Assembly: GCF_024666595.1 (NCBI RefSeq)
Contig: NZ_CP088296.1
Span: forward strand, 1,922,001-1,986,000
DNA: 64,000 nucleotides
Direction: 5' to 3'
Source of the DNA: Sphingomonas sp. J315
GTDB taxonomy: Bacteria; Pseudomonadota; Alphaproteobacteria; Sphingomonadales; Sphingomonadaceae
Below are positions 53,412-62,988 of this stretch, piece by piece (position 1 is the stretch's first letter; each line of letters opens with the position of its first letter). The notes under the pieces are model-generated. The model was not told the DNA's origin and did no database searches. It saw only the letters and a list, made by a program, of their open reading frames with translations. A program made the position numbers and the translations under genes.

Positions 53412-53505
53412 CACTTGGTGAAAATTCCCAACCAGGCCGGTGAATTTTCCCAGTTCACGCAGTAACAAAATTCCAAACCACGTAAAATCAACATGTTATG
53501 GGAGT

Positions 53506-53521
53506 TGGCACGCTCCCTGCA
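53506..53521 (+). promoter_or_regulatory. Sigma-54-type promoter (-24/-12) before two mini membrane genes
   Basis: TTGGCACG-CTCC-CTGCA matches the consensus TTGGCACG-N4-TTGCA with one mismatch. The -24 GG and -12 GC are in correct spacing. It would start transcription near 53531, about 50 bases before the first mini gene at 53580. Confidence 0.7.
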
Positions 53522-53579
53522 ATCCATCTGGCATCCCCGACGGAACGGTCCGGCGGGAATGAAAGAGGGAAATATCAAT

Positions 53580-53690
53580 ATGGCACTTCGTTTCGAAACC
53601 TTCGCCCGCTCCGCCGTCGCATTCGCCGGCGCTGCCGCCTTCACCCTGATGATGGTCGCCAACACCGTCAGCCTCGGCCCGGTCGCCTGA
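53580..53690 (+). CDS. Mini membrane protein (36 aa)
   Basis: MALRFETFARSAVAFAGAAA followed by FTLMMVANTVSLGPVA. ATG 53580 follows AGAGGG with good spacing. One hydrophobic helix with a short amphipathic N-terminus (RFETFAR). No family known to me, but the gene is first after a sigma-54-type promoter, and a similar mini protein follows. Size and pattern resemble stress-linked single-span peptides. Confidence 0.65.
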   Translation: MALRFETFARSAVAFAGAAAFTLMMVANTVSLGPVA

Positions 53691-53720
53691 TCAGCCGCAT
53701 CCAGACAGGGAGATAAGAAA

Positions 53721-53819
53721 ATGGTTCGTCAGCTTTGCGTTGCGCTCATCTCGCTCGGCCTCACCGCCGCCATGGTCGCCACCACCATCGCACCCCAGTC
53801 GGCAGGTTTCATCGCCTGA
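53721..53819 (+). CDS. Mini membrane protein (32 aa)
   Basis: MVRQLCVALISLGLTAAMVA followed by TTIAPQSAGFIA; ATG 53721 behind AGGGAGATAAG. It has a single hydrophobic helix like the 36-aa peptide 30 bases upstream, with the same ending (small residues, then a hydrophobic pair and Ala). Co-transcribed from the sigma-54-type promoter by position. No function known. Confidence 0.65.
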   Translation: MVRQLCVALISLGLTAAMVATTIAPQSAGFIA

Positions 53820-53840
53820 CCGGCGGGGTGCGCCCCCGCT

Positions 53841-54320
53841 TCATGCGGGCCGCGCATTCTCTGCCTTTGCGGGCTCGCCGTCCCCACGCTTGATGAAGCT
53901 GATCCGCCCTTCGGGCTCCAGGATCGCCCAGGCGACATCGCGGACCGCGCCGATCCCCGCCAGCCGCATCTCCGATTCCAGCTCGCGCCGCGTCAGCCGG
54001 TCGCGTCTCATATTCGCCTCGATCCACGCGCCATCGCGGATCAGCACGCGTGGCTCGCCCTCGATCGCCCGCTCCGCGCGCGGCCAGCGATAGCTCACCC
54101 AGCCCAGCACGCTCGCCCAGAAGGCGAAGGTCGCGATCGCCAGCGTCGCCCCGGTCAGGCTGAAGTCATTGTGCGTGATCCCCTGCTGGATCAGGTCGCC
54201 CAGCACCACCAGCAGCACCAGCTCGAACGGCGTCATCTGCCCCAGCTCGCGCTTGCCCATCAGGCGCAGCAGCCCGAACAATATGGCGAACATCACCGTG
54301 GCGCGGATCACGATATCCAT
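53841..54320 (-). CDS. DUF421/YetF-family membrane protein
   Basis: 159 residues. Two or three N-terminal helices (VIRATVMFAILFGLLRLMGK, FELVLLVVLGDLIQQGI, ATLAIATFAFWASVLGWVSY) precede the YetF-type cytosolic domain (GEPRVLIRDGAWIEANMRRDRLTRRELESEMRL, written in the family as 'G.P..Li.dG...n...l....l...lR'). Function unknown; some homologues are spore or stress proteins. It overlaps the following 173-aa gene by one base. Confidence 0.88.
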   Translation of the reverse strand: MDIVIRATVMFAILFGLLRLMGKRELGQMTPFELVLLVVLGDLIQQGITHNDFSLTGATLAIATFAFWASVLGWVSYRWPRAERAIEGEPRVLIRDGAWIEANMRRDRLTRRELESEMRLAGIGAVRDVAWAILEPEGRISFIKRGDGEPAKAENARPA

Positions 54321-54841
54321 CAGGGCAGCACCGTGATCGCGAGCGGGACCGTCGCCAGTTCACGCTCGCCATCGAACAGCGCGATCCGCCCGCGCGTGCC
54401 GGCTAACAGCGGCGGGTTGATCTGGCCGTCGATCTTGATGGCCAGCGTCTCGCCGGCCTTGAGCGGGCCAAAGTCGAATTCGAACGCGCCATCCTTGAAC
54501 GATTCCTCGCCCGCAGCGGGGATCATCGTGTTGATCGTCATGTCGCGCCACAGCCCGGCATCGATCGCGACAACCGCTTTCGCTACCGGCGCGCGCGCGG
54601 TCACGCGGATATGGGTCTCGAAAAACTCGCCATTGCGGATCACGCGCGGCGTGCGGATTTCGAGCCGCGCGGCGCCACTCTCGACGATCACCGGCCGTGC
54701 CTTGCCCCCGCCAAATGCGCCGAGCAGCGCGGCCAGCATGATCGCGGCGAGCAGGAGGACCGCGATCCAGCGCCTCCAGGCCCCTCCGCGCGGCTCGGCA
54801 TGTGCGGGGTCGATCCCGTCAGGATAGGTGGAGTGCGCCAT
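54320..54841 (-). CDS. Single-span membrane protein of unknown function
   Basis: 173 residues. A cytosolic start of about 22 residues, one helix (WIAVLLLAAIMLAALLGAF) and a periplasmic beta-rich domain with ARLEIRTPRVIRNGEFFETH. It lies upstream of DUF421 (stop and start overlap at one base), so the pair is translationally coupled. Family not recognised; partner of the DUF421 protein by context. Confidence 0.7.
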   Translation of the reverse strand: MAHSTYPDGIDPAHAEPRGGAWRRWIAVLLLAAIMLAALLGAFGGGKARPVIVESGAARLEIRTPRVIRNGEFFETHIRVTARAPVAKAVVAIDAGLWRDMTINTMIPAAGEESFKDGAFEFDFGPLKAGETLAIKIDGQINPPLLAGTRGRIALFDGERELATVPLAITVLP

Positions 54842-54935
54842 CGCGCAGGTGAAACGAGCGTCCGCGCGACTGGTTGCCGGAACTCCCGGGTCCCGCTTCG
54901 GTTGTTAGGCTGGCGGGGGATGACCGGAGCGAGCC

Positions 54936-55787
54936 ATGACCGACACCGCCGAAATGATCCATGAAGACGCGCTGCCCGGCGAGGAGCGGACGCTGGACCC
55001 CAAACCCGAATGGCAGCCGCGCTATCCCGGATCAGGTCGGCTGGACGGCAAGGTCGCGCTGATCACCGGCGCGGACAGCGGCATCGGTCGAGCGGTCGCC
55101 GCCCTGTTCGCGCGCGAAGGAGCGGATATCGCGATCCTCTATCTGCTCGAAGATGCCGATGCCGAGGAAACCAAGCGCATCGTAGAGGCGGAGGGCCGCC
55201 GCGCGATCCTGATCAAGGCCGATGTCGGGTCGAAAAAGATGTGCGACCGCGCAGTCGCGCAGACGATCGACGCCTTCGGACGGATTGATGTCCTCATCAA
55301 CAATGCCGGCGAACAGCACCCCGACAAGGACATTCGGGACATTACCGAAGAGCAATTGCTCCGCACGTTTCAGACCAACATCTTCGGCATGTTCTACCTT
55401 GTGCAGGCAGCATTGCCACACATGGGGGAAGGTGCCGCGATCGTAAATTGTACATCTGTGACCATGTATCAGGGGTCGGCCGAGCTGCTCGACTATTCGA
55501 GCACCAAGGGGGCGATCACCGCCTTCACCCGCTCGCTGTCCGAAAATCTGATCGAACAGGGCATCCGCGTGAACGCTGTCGCGCCCGGCCCGATCTGGAC
55601 CCCGCTCAACCCCTGCGGCGGCGCATCGCCCGAAAAGCTCGAGACGTTCGGGGAAAACACTCCGATGGGTCGCCCGGGCCAGCCCAATGAGGTAGCCCCC
55701 GCCTTCCTCTTCCTTGCCTGCGAGGACGCGAGTTACATGTCGGGACAGGTGCTCCACCCCAATGGCGGGACGATCATCAACGGCTGA
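54936..55787 (+). CDS. SDR-family oxidoreductase (YghA-like)
   Basis: 283 residues. A long N-terminal extension (PKPEWQPRYPGSGRLDGKVA) is typical of the YghA group. TGADSGIGRAVA (NAD(P) site), LINNAGEQHP, and Tyr-Ser-x-x-Lys in DYSSTKGAITAFTRSL define the classical SDR core. The C-terminus ends SYMSGQVLHPNGGTIING. Substrate unknown; the group is often stress-induced. It stands apart from its neighbours, with the aldolase gene 36 bases on. Confidence 0.9.
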   Translation: MTDTAEMIHEDALPGEERTLDPKPEWQPRYPGSGRLDGKVALITGADSGIGRAVAALFAREGADIAILYLLEDADAEETKRIVEAEGRRAILIKADVGSKKMCDRAVAQTIDAFGRIDVLINNAGEQHPDKDIRDITEEQLLRTFQTNIFGMFYLVQAALPHMGEGAAIVNCTSVTMYQGSAELLDYSSTKGAITAFTRSLSENLIEQGIRVNAVAPGPIWTPLNPCGGASPEKLETFGENTPMGRPGQPNEVAPAFLFLACEDASYMSGQVLHPNGGTIING

Positions 55788-55823
55788 TTGACCGGAGTCG
55801 CGTGGCGGCGCATCTGGGCCGCC

Positions 55824-56825
55824 ATGCGCTTCTTCTCCGACAACGCCGCCCCCGCCTGTCCCGAAGTCATCGCGGCGCTGACCGCCGCGAATGTGCAGGA
55901 CACCGCCTATGACGGCGACCGCTGGAGCGCGGCGCTCGACGCCCGCTTTTCGGCGTTGTTCGAAACACCGGTCGCGGTGCTGTGGCTGCCGACCGGCACC
56001 GCCGCCAACTCCCTCGCGCTCGCCTCGCTCTGCCCGCCTTATGGCGGGGTGGTGTGCCACCGCGAGGCGCATATCCAGATGGACGAGGCCGGCGCGCCCG
56101 AATTCTTCACCCATGGCGCCAAGCTGATGCTGGGCGAGGGGCCGGGCGCGAAGCTGAGCCCCGATGCGGTCAACGCGGTGCTCGATGCAGTCAAGCCGGG
56201 GGTGCACTGGGTCCAGCCGCATGCGATCTCGATCACCAACGCCACCGAGTACGGGTTGGCCTATACGCCCGACGAGGTCGCGGCGATCGGCGACATCGCC
56301 CGGTCGCGGGGCCTGGGCTTCCACATGGATGGCGCGCGGTTCGCCAATGCACTCGCGCATCTCGGCTGCCACCCTGCCGATATCACCTGGCGCGCCGGGG
56401 TGGATGCGCTGAGTTTCGGCTTCATCAAGAATGGCGGGATGGGTGCGGAGGCACTGATGTTCTTCCGCCCTGATCTGGCCGAAGCGTGCAAGGTGCGCCG
56501 CAAGCGCGCCGGGCATCTCCAGTCCAAGGGCCGCTTTCTCGCCGCGCAGCTTCTCGCGATGCTCGACGATGATGTGTGGCTGCGCAACGCACGCGCCGCC
56601 AATGCTGGTGCGGCGCTGCTGGGTCAGGCCGCGCCGCACCGGCTGGTCCATCCGATCGAATCCAACGCCGTGTTCGTGCGCCTGACCGCAGACGAGGCGG
56701 CGTCGCTGCGCGCGCAGGGCTTTGATTTCTACGATTGGGGACCGGGTGAGGCGCGCTTCGTCGTCGCTTGGGATCAGGACGCGGCAGCGGTCGCACCGCT
56801 CGCCGACGCTCTCGCCGCGCTGTGA
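55824..56825 (+). CDS. Low-specificity threonine aldolase-family protein
   Basis: 333 residues from ATG 55824 (MRFFSDNAAPACPEVIAAL). PLP-type fold I: GTAANSLALASL, HREAHIQMDEAGAPEFF, GLGFHMDGARFANAL (Asp contacting PLP) and the Schiff-base lysine in SFGFIKNGGMGAEA. It cleaves L-threonine or allo-threonine to glycine and acetaldehyde. The stop overlaps the GTG start of the EamA transporter. Confidence 0.9.
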   Translation: MRFFSDNAAPACPEVIAALTAANVQDTAYDGDRWSAALDARFSALFETPVAVLWLPTGTAANSLALASLCPPYGGVVCHREAHIQMDEAGAPEFFTHGAKLMLGEGPGAKLSPDAVNAVLDAVKPGVHWVQPHAISITNATEYGLAYTPDEVAAIGDIARSRGLGFHMDGARFANALAHLGCHPADITWRAGVDALSFGFIKNGGMGAEALMFFRPDLAEACKVRRKRAGHLQSKGRFLAAQLLAMLDDDVWLRNARAANAGAALLGQAAPHRLVHPIESNAVFVRLTADEAASLRAQGFDFYDWGPGEARFVVAWDQDAAAVAPLADALAAL

Positions 56826-57751
56826 GCGAGGGCGCACCAGCGGCCCCGAGGCCCAATTCTACCAAGCTCGCGGTGCTGATTCCGTTCGGGATCGTCACTC
56901 TGATCTGGGGATCGACCTGGCTGGTCATCACCGGCCAACTTGGCGTGGTGCCGCCGACCTGGTCGGTCACCTATCGCTTCCTGGTCGGCGGGCTCGCGAT
57001 GCTGGCCTGGGCTGCCTGGTCGCGCCAGCCCTTGTGGCTCGATGCGCGCGGCATGGGGTTCGCCGCTTTGCTTGGTCTGATGCAGTTCGTGCTCAACTTC
57101 AACTTCGTCTATCGGGCGGAGATGCATGTGACCTCAGGCCTTGTCGCCGTGGTCTTTGCCCTGCTGCTCGTGCCGAACGCGATCCTCTCGCGCATCTTCC
57201 TGGGCCAGCGCATGGGGCGACAGCTGCTGGTCGGATCGGTGGTCGCGATGGCGGGGGTCGCGCTGTTGTTTGTCCACGAGATCCGCCGTGACCCGTCGGC
57301 AAGCGGCGAGGTCTATTACGGCATCGGCATCACGCTGCTGGGTGTGATGTGCGCTTCGGTTGCCAACATCATGCAGGCGACCGAGACGTCGAAGGCGTAT
57401 CCGATGGCAACGATGATCGCCTGGGCGATGCTGCTCGGAGCGACGATGGACGGGGCCTTCGCCTGGCTCACCACCGGCCCCCCGGTGTTCGAATGGACCG
57501 CGACCTACATCGCCGGCGTGCTCTACCTCGGCGTGGTCGCGTCGGCGGTCGCCTTCCCGCTCTATTTCGGAATCATCCGCGTCATCGGCCCGGCCAAGGC
57601 GGCCTATTCCAGCGTGCTGATCCCGGTGATCGCGATGCTGCTGTCGACCCTGTTCGAGGGCTATCGTTGGTCGCTGCTTGCGGCGGCGGGCGCAGCGCTC
57701 GCGGGGGTCGGGCTGGTCGTCGCGCTCAAGGCGCGCAGGCCCGCGCGGTAA
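56822..57751 (+). CDS. EamA-family (DMT) transporter
   Basis: 309 residues. GTG 56822 overlaps the aldolase stop (GTGA), so translation is coupled. About ten hydrophobic helices in two EamA repeats: LIPFGIVTLIWGSTWLVITG in repeat one, GVLYLGVVASAVAFPLYFGI and AAYSSVLIPVIAMLLSTLFE in repeat two. Family members export amino acids, nucleotides or drugs. The pairing with threonine aldolase suggests an amino-acid link. Its 3' end overlaps a convergent gene by 91 bases. Confidence 0.88.
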   Translation: MSEGAPAAPRPNSTKLAVLIPFGIVTLIWGSTWLVITGQLGVVPPTWSVTYRFLVGGLAMLAWAAWSRQPLWLDARGMGFAALLGLMQFVLNFNFVYRAEMHVTSGLVAVVFALLLVPNAILSRIFLGQRMGRQLLVGSVVAMAGVALLFVHEIRRDPSASGEVYYGIGITLLGVMCASVANIMQATETSKAYPMATMIAWAMLLGATMDGAFAWLTTGPPVFEWTATYIAGVLYLGVVASAVAFPLYFGIIRVIGPAKAAYSSVLIPVIAMLLSTLFEGYRWSLLAAAGAALAGVGLVVALKARRPAR

Positions 57752-58488
57752 TCGGGATAGCGCGGCCGCCAGCTCAGCACCCGCTTCGCCTTACCGTTCG
57801 CGATCCTGCGATTCTCGGCATAAAAGGCGCGCGCCTGGGGTGAAAGGTTCGCTTCCTGCAAAGGGACGAGCGGCGGCACCGGCAGCCCCAGCAATCTGCA
57901 GCCGAATGCGATGACGTCGGACTGCGGCGCGGGTGCGTCATCGGCGAGGTTGTACGCCCCCGGCGGCGCATCGAACCCGGCAATGATCCCCGCAGCAAGA
58001 TCTGCGACATGGATGCGGCTGAACACCTGCCCCGGCACGTCGATACGCCGCGCCTCGCCCGCTACGATCCGGTCGAGCGGTGAGCGGCCCGGCCCGTAGA
58101 TGCCGGGCAGACGGAACACCCGCGCCTCGAGCGCCAGCCATTCGGCATCCGCCGCGGCGCGCGCAGTGCGCCGCCCGGTGCCGGTCGGCGCGCTTTCGTC
58201 CACCCATGCGCCCTGCGTGTCGCCATAAACGCCGGTGGAGGAGAGATAGCCGAGCCATGCCGAACTCCCTGCCAGCGCCGCGCCATAGGCTGCCAGCACC
58301 GGATCAGTCTCCCCTGGCGGGACCGAAGACAGGATATGCGTTGCCTGCGCAATCTCGAACCGCACCCGGTCGCGGTCGTCGAAGGGGAGGTTTCCGGCGC
58401 TGCCCGTCGCGACGATCCGCGCGGCGGGTAGCAACGCGGTGATGTGCCGCGCGCTATAGCCAAGGCCGAAGACGAGGAGGCGCATCAC
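57661..58488 (-). CDS. NAD-dependent epimerase/SDR-like protein (YeeZ-like)
   Basis: 275 residues; starts MMRLLVFGLGYSARHITALL with a GxGYSAR dinucleotide site, then LGYLSSTGVYGDTQGAWVDE (SS and Tyr motif) and RLPGIYGPGRSPLDRI. This is the YeeZ/atypical-SDR layout without a full GxxGxxG. The last about 30 residues run antisense over the EamA 3' end; most homologues end near the LRALS position. Function unknown. Confidence 0.85.
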   Translation of the reverse strand: MMRLLVFGLGYSARHITALLPAARIVATGSAGNLPFDDRDRVRFEIAQATHILSSVPPGETDPVLAAYGAALAGSSAWLGYLSSTGVYGDTQGAWVDESAPTGTGRRTARAAADAEWLALEARVFRLPGIYGPGRSPLDRIVAGEARRIDVPGQVFSRIHVADLAAGIIAGFDAPPGAYNLADDAPAPQSDVIAFGCRLLGLPVPPLVPLQEANLSPQARAFYAENRRIANGKAKRVLSWRPRYPDYRAGLRALSATTSPTPASAAPAAASSDQR

Positions 58489-58509
58489 GCCTCCCCGATC
58501 CGGTTCAGC

Positions 58510-60189
58510 TCACTTCGCGCCATATCCGTTGTACAGCGTGCCGAAGAAATCGCCCTTTTTCCACGCCGGGCGCTGGTCGGCGTCGGCGATCTCGCGCGCG
58601 ATCACGTAATTCGCCTCGATGAAGCGGACGCCCTGATCCCACATGATTTCGGGATTGGTAATCTCGTCCGACGGCTTGTGATAGCGGTTCGTCAGAAAGC
58701 GTTCGAAAGCCTCCTTGCCGACGCCCGCCATGCCCGGCCACAGGAAGACCGACGGCACGCCCTGCTGGACGAAGCGATAATGGTCGGACCGCACGAAGAA
58801 GCCCTGTTCGGGCATTGGATCGGTGCCCACGCCGACCCCGACGCTCGCGGTGGCGCGCGCGACGGTCTCGCCCAGCGTCGAACGCGCCGCACCGAACGCG
58901 ATCATGTCCTCGAACTTGTAGGTGATCACCGGCATGTCGAGATTGACGTTCGCGACAATCTTGTCCTTCGGCACGGTCGGGTTGTGCGCAAAATAATCGG
59001 CACCGATCAGCCCCTTTTCCTCGGCGGTGACCGCCAGGAACATGACCGAGCGGCGCGGCGCCTTGCCCGGATCGCGGAAGCGCTTGGCCTCCTCGATCAG
59101 CGACGCGATGCCCATCGCATTGTCCATCGCGCCATTGTAAATCGTGTCGCCCTTCGCATCGGCGCGGCCGACGCCGACATGGTCGAGATGCGCGGAGAGG
59201 ACGACGACTTCGTCCTTCAGCGCCGGGTCGCTGCCCGGAATGATCCCGGCGACGTTGCTGCTCATCACCATCTTGCGCTCGGTCTTGAGCGCGGCGGCGA
59301 GCGTCGCGCGCGCGGCGAACGCCTTGAGCTGCGGCTTGTTCGCCTCGACCGCCTTGATCGCGGCGGCCCAGCCCTTGTCGTCGCCGAACAGCTTTGCCGC
59401 ACCCGCGATGCTGATCACGGCGAGCGACGGCGTGCCCTTGGCCGGGAGATGGCCGTTACCCTTGGCATCGGCCCAGGTCATCCGCCATTCCTGCCAATGG
59501 TCGGCGAGCTGCGCGAAGGGGCGGCGCGACCCCGGCGTCTCGATTACGATGACGCCCGCAGCACCCAGCTTTGCCGCGATCACCGCCTTGTTGGCGTTGC
59601 TGCCGAAATGCGCGCGCTCCTCGCCGTCGAAGCCGCCCGGCGCGCCGGACAGGATCGCGACGATCTTCCCCTTCGCGTCGACGCCCTTGTAATCGTCGCG
59701 CTTGAGGTGCGGGGCGACGATGCCATAGCCCGCGAACACCACGCCTGCGTCGATCACCGTGCTCAGTCGCTCGGGGTCGCCACCGGGGATATAGTCCTTG
59801 CCGAACTCCAGCGTCACCGGCGTCCCGCCGCGCGTCACGGTCAGCGTTCCCTTGTCAGCGGGACGGAAGCTCAGCAGCGGCACCGACTGGAGGTAGCTGC
59901 CGTTATCCCCCGCAGGGCGCAGCCCCGCCGCATAATATTGCGCGGCGACATATTGCGCGGCGATGTCGTACTCGGGCGACCCGGCGTCACGGCCCTTCAT
60001 CGCATCGGACGCGAGGAACATGACATGCGCCTTCATCGCCGCTTCGGCGGGGGGCAGCGGCGCGTTGACGCGCGCATTGTCCTCGGCGCTGGGGCCAGCA
60101 GGAGCCTTGGCATCCTGCGCCAGCACGGTGGGGGACAGTGTGATCAGCGTGAATGCGATCGTCGAGCGCAGCAGACGGGATTTGATCAA
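58510..60189 (-). CDS. Secreted M28-family zinc peptidase with PA domain
   Basis: 559 residues if started at TTG 60189 (reads MIKSRLLRSTIAFTLITLSP); earlier starts add an unconserved tail. A signal peptide ends in LAQ. A PA-type insert (AGVIVIETPGSRR region) lies in the N-terminal half. M28 metal ligands: VVLSAHLDHVGVG (His, Asp), YNGAMDNAMGIASLIEEA (Asp), LAVTAEEKGLIGADYF (Glu-Glu), MPVITYK (Asp before) and a final His in NRYHKPSDE. It probably trims peptides in the periplasm. Confidence 0.9.
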   Translation of the reverse strand: MIKSRLLRSTIAFTLITLSPTVLAQDAKAPAGPSAEDNARVNAPLPPAEAAMKAHVMFLASDAMKGRDAGSPEYDIAAQYVAAQYYAAGLRPAGDNGSYLQSVPLLSFRPADKGTLTVTRGGTPVTLEFGKDYIPGGDPERLSTVIDAGVVFAGYGIVAPHLKRDDYKGVDAKGKIVAILSGAPGGFDGEERAHFGSNANKAVIAAKLGAAGVIVIETPGSRRPFAQLADHWQEWRMTWADAKGNGHLPAKGTPSLAVISIAGAAKLFGDDKGWAAAIKAVEANKPQLKAFAARATLAAALKTERKMVMSSNVAGIIPGSDPALKDEVVVLSAHLDHVGVGRADAKGDTIYNGAMDNAMGIASLIEEAKRFRDPGKAPRRSVMFLAVTAEEKGLIGADYFAHNPTVPKDKIVANVNLDMPVITYKFEDMIAFGAARSTLGETVARATASVGVGVGTDPMPEQGFFVRSDHYRFVQQGVPSVFLWPGMAGVGKEAFERFLTNRYHKPSDEITNPEIMWDQGVRFIEANYVIAREIADADQRPAWKKGDFFGTLYNGYGAK

Positions 60190-60301
60190 GGCTTCGTACT
60201 TCCCATTGAACCAAAGAATGGGTTGAGGCGTAGCATTCCGACGATACACCGCAATCGAATTTCGCGTGCTGTCCCCCGCGCCCGCGCGTAAAGGCCAAAA
60301 C

Positions 60302-62915
60302 ATGATCGACGTTCTCGACGCCACACCCACCGTCCAACCCCGCGTGATCCGGCGCGAAGACTATGCCACGCCCGACTGGCTGGTGCCCGACATCGCGCTC
60401 GATTTCGACCTCGCCCCCGGCTGCACCCGCGTGCGCGCAACGCTTTCGGTGACGCGCAATGGCGTGCATAATCGTCCGTTGCGCCTCGACGGTGACGCGC
60501 TGACCGCGCTTGCAGTGCGGGTCGATGGCGCGGAGACCCAGTGGCGCATGGACGGCCCGACGCTGGTGATCGACCTGCCCGGCGATGCGCACGAGATCGA
60601 GACGCAGGTCGAGATCGTGCCCGAGCGCAACAGCCAGCTGATGGGCCTCTACGCCTCGGGCGGTAACCTCTGCACCCAGTGCGAGGCGGAGGGGTTCCGC
60701 CGCATCACCTTCTTCCCCGACCGCCCCGATGTGCTGTCGCGCTATCGGGTGAAGATGACGGCGGACAGGGCGCGCTATCCGGTGCTTCTCGCCAATGGCG
60801 ATCCGATTGCGTCGGGCGATGCCGGAGATGGCAAGCATTGGGCCGAATGGCACGATCCCTTCCCCAAGCCCTGCTACCTGTTCGCATTGGTCGCGGGTGA
60901 CCTTGCCGCCAATCGCGGCAGCTTCACCACCGCGAGCGGGCGCGAGGTCCAGCTCGCCATCTGGGTGCGCGAACAGGATCTGGCGAAGACCGACCATGCG
61001 CTTCACGCGCTCAAGCTCAGCATGGCGTGGGACGAGCGCGTCTATGGCCGCGAGTACGATCTCGACGTGTTCAACATCGTCGCCGTCGACGATTTCAACT
61101 TCGGCGCGATGGAGAATAAGGGGCTGAACATCTTCAACAGCCGCTACATCCTCGCCGACCCCGATACCGCGACCGATTACGACTATGACGCGGTCGCCGC
61201 AGTGGTCGCACACGAATATTTTCACAACTGGTCGGGCAACCGCGTCACCTGTCGCGACTGGTTCCAGCTGAGCCTCAAGGAAGGCTTCACCGTCTATCGC
61301 GACCAGTGTTTCTCTGCCGATCAGGGCTCGGCTGCGGTCAAGCGCATCGAGGATGTCCGCGGCCTGCGCGCCGCGCAATTCCCCGAGGATGCCGGCCCGC
61401 TCGCCCATCCCGTGCGACCCGACGACTATATCGAGATCAGCAACTTCTACACCGCGACGATTTACAACAAGGGTGCCGAGGTGATCCGCATGATCGCCAC
61501 GATTCTGGGTCCGCAGAAATTTCGCGCGGGCAGCGACCTGTATTTCGACCGCTTCGACGGGACGGCGGCGACGTGCGAGGATTTCGTCGCGTGCATGGAA
61601 GAAGCGAGTGGGGTCGACCTTGCCCAGTTCCGCCTGTGGTACGCGCAGGCAGGAACCCCGCGCGTCTCCGCGACGCTGGAGCATGAGGTGGACGGCGCGC
61701 GCGCGACGCTGACACTGCGCCAGAGCCTGCCACCGACTCCAGGCCAGCCGGTCAAGGAGCCGATGCTGCTTCCGCTGAAGATCAAGCTGTTCGGTGCCGA
61801 GACCGCCGCACCGCTGGCCGATGAGCGACTGGTGCTGCTCGGCGATCCTCAGACGGTGATCACATTCGACGGGGTGACGGAGCGTCCGGTACTTTCGGTC
61901 AATCGCGGCTTCTCGGCTCCCGTCATCGTCAACACCAACCGCAGCGCTTCCGATCTCGCCTTCCTCTCGGCGCATGATGACGACCCCTTCGCGCGGTACG
62001 AGGCGATGCAGCAGTTGATGCTCGATACATTGGTCGGTGCAGTGACCCGCGGACATGTCGATCACGGTCCGGTGATCGAGGCGGTGGCAAACACCCTTTC
62101 CGATCCCGCGCTCGACCGCGCCTTTGTCGCCGAAGCGGTGCTGCTCCCGTCGGACAGCTTTATCGGCGACCAGCTCGCCGTGGTCGATCCCGAACTGATC
62201 TTCCAGAAGCGCGAGGCGTTGCGCCGCGATCTCGGTCGTGCGCTCGAGCAGCAATGGCGCGCGATCTACGAAGGCGAACGCGCCAACCGCTTCGAATATT
62301 CCCCTGCGGGGAAGGGGGGCGCGGCGGATCAAGTCGGTAGCGCTTGGATATATCAATGCCAGCGGTGCCGCAGACGGCCCGGAACTGGCATTCGCCCAGT
62401 TCGAAACAGCCGACAATATGACCGATCGCCAGGGCGGGCTGATGACGCTGGCCAATCTCGCCTCCGAAACGGCCGATGCGCGGCGCATCGCGGCGCTCGA
62501 CATCTTCTACCAGCGCTATCGCGACAATGGCCTCGTGCTCGACAAATGGTTCCAGACCCAGGCGCTGTCGACCCGTCCGGATACGCTGGCCGCGGTGCAG
62601 GAACTGTCGCGGCACCCCGACTTTACGCTCGCCAACCCCAACCGCGCCCGCGCGCTGGTCGGCGCGTTCGCAGTCAACCAGCGCGCATTCCACGGTGCCG
62701 ATGGCGAAGGCTATCGCTTTGTCGCGGACCAGTTGATCGCGCTCGACAGGCTTAACCCCCAGACCGCCGCCAAGCTGGTCCCGCCGCTCGGCCGCTGGCG
62801 CCGCTTCGACGCTGCGCGCGCGACCAGGATGCGCGCGGAGCTGGAACGCATTCTTGCCCAGCCCGGGCTGAGCAAGGACATGACCGAACAGGTGAGCAAG
62901 AGCCTGGAAGGGTGA
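60302..62915 (+). CDS. pepN: Aminopeptidase N, apparent +1 frameshift at 62314-62319
   Basis: M1 metallopeptidase. Starts at ATG 60302; substrate-binding DFNFGAMENKG, catalytic VVAHEYFHNWSGNRVT (HExxH...E). The first frame ends in unrelated sequence after RFEYSPAGKG, and the family continues as ARRIKSVALGYINASGAADG in another frame to 62915. Removing one G from the six-base run 62314-62319 gives 870 residues, the normal size. PepN removes N-terminal amino acids from peptides in the cytosol. It is divergent from the M28 gene. Confidence 0.9.
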
Positions 62916-62988
62916 ACAATCACACCATGACATTGCGGCTGCGCGCTATCGTGGCGTTGGCCACATTGAAGCTATCCGGAGTAAGTTG

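Noticed and set aside
60190..60330. Start of the M28 peptidase at 60330
   Set aside because: It would overlap the pepN start and put about 47 non-signal residues before a clean signal peptide.
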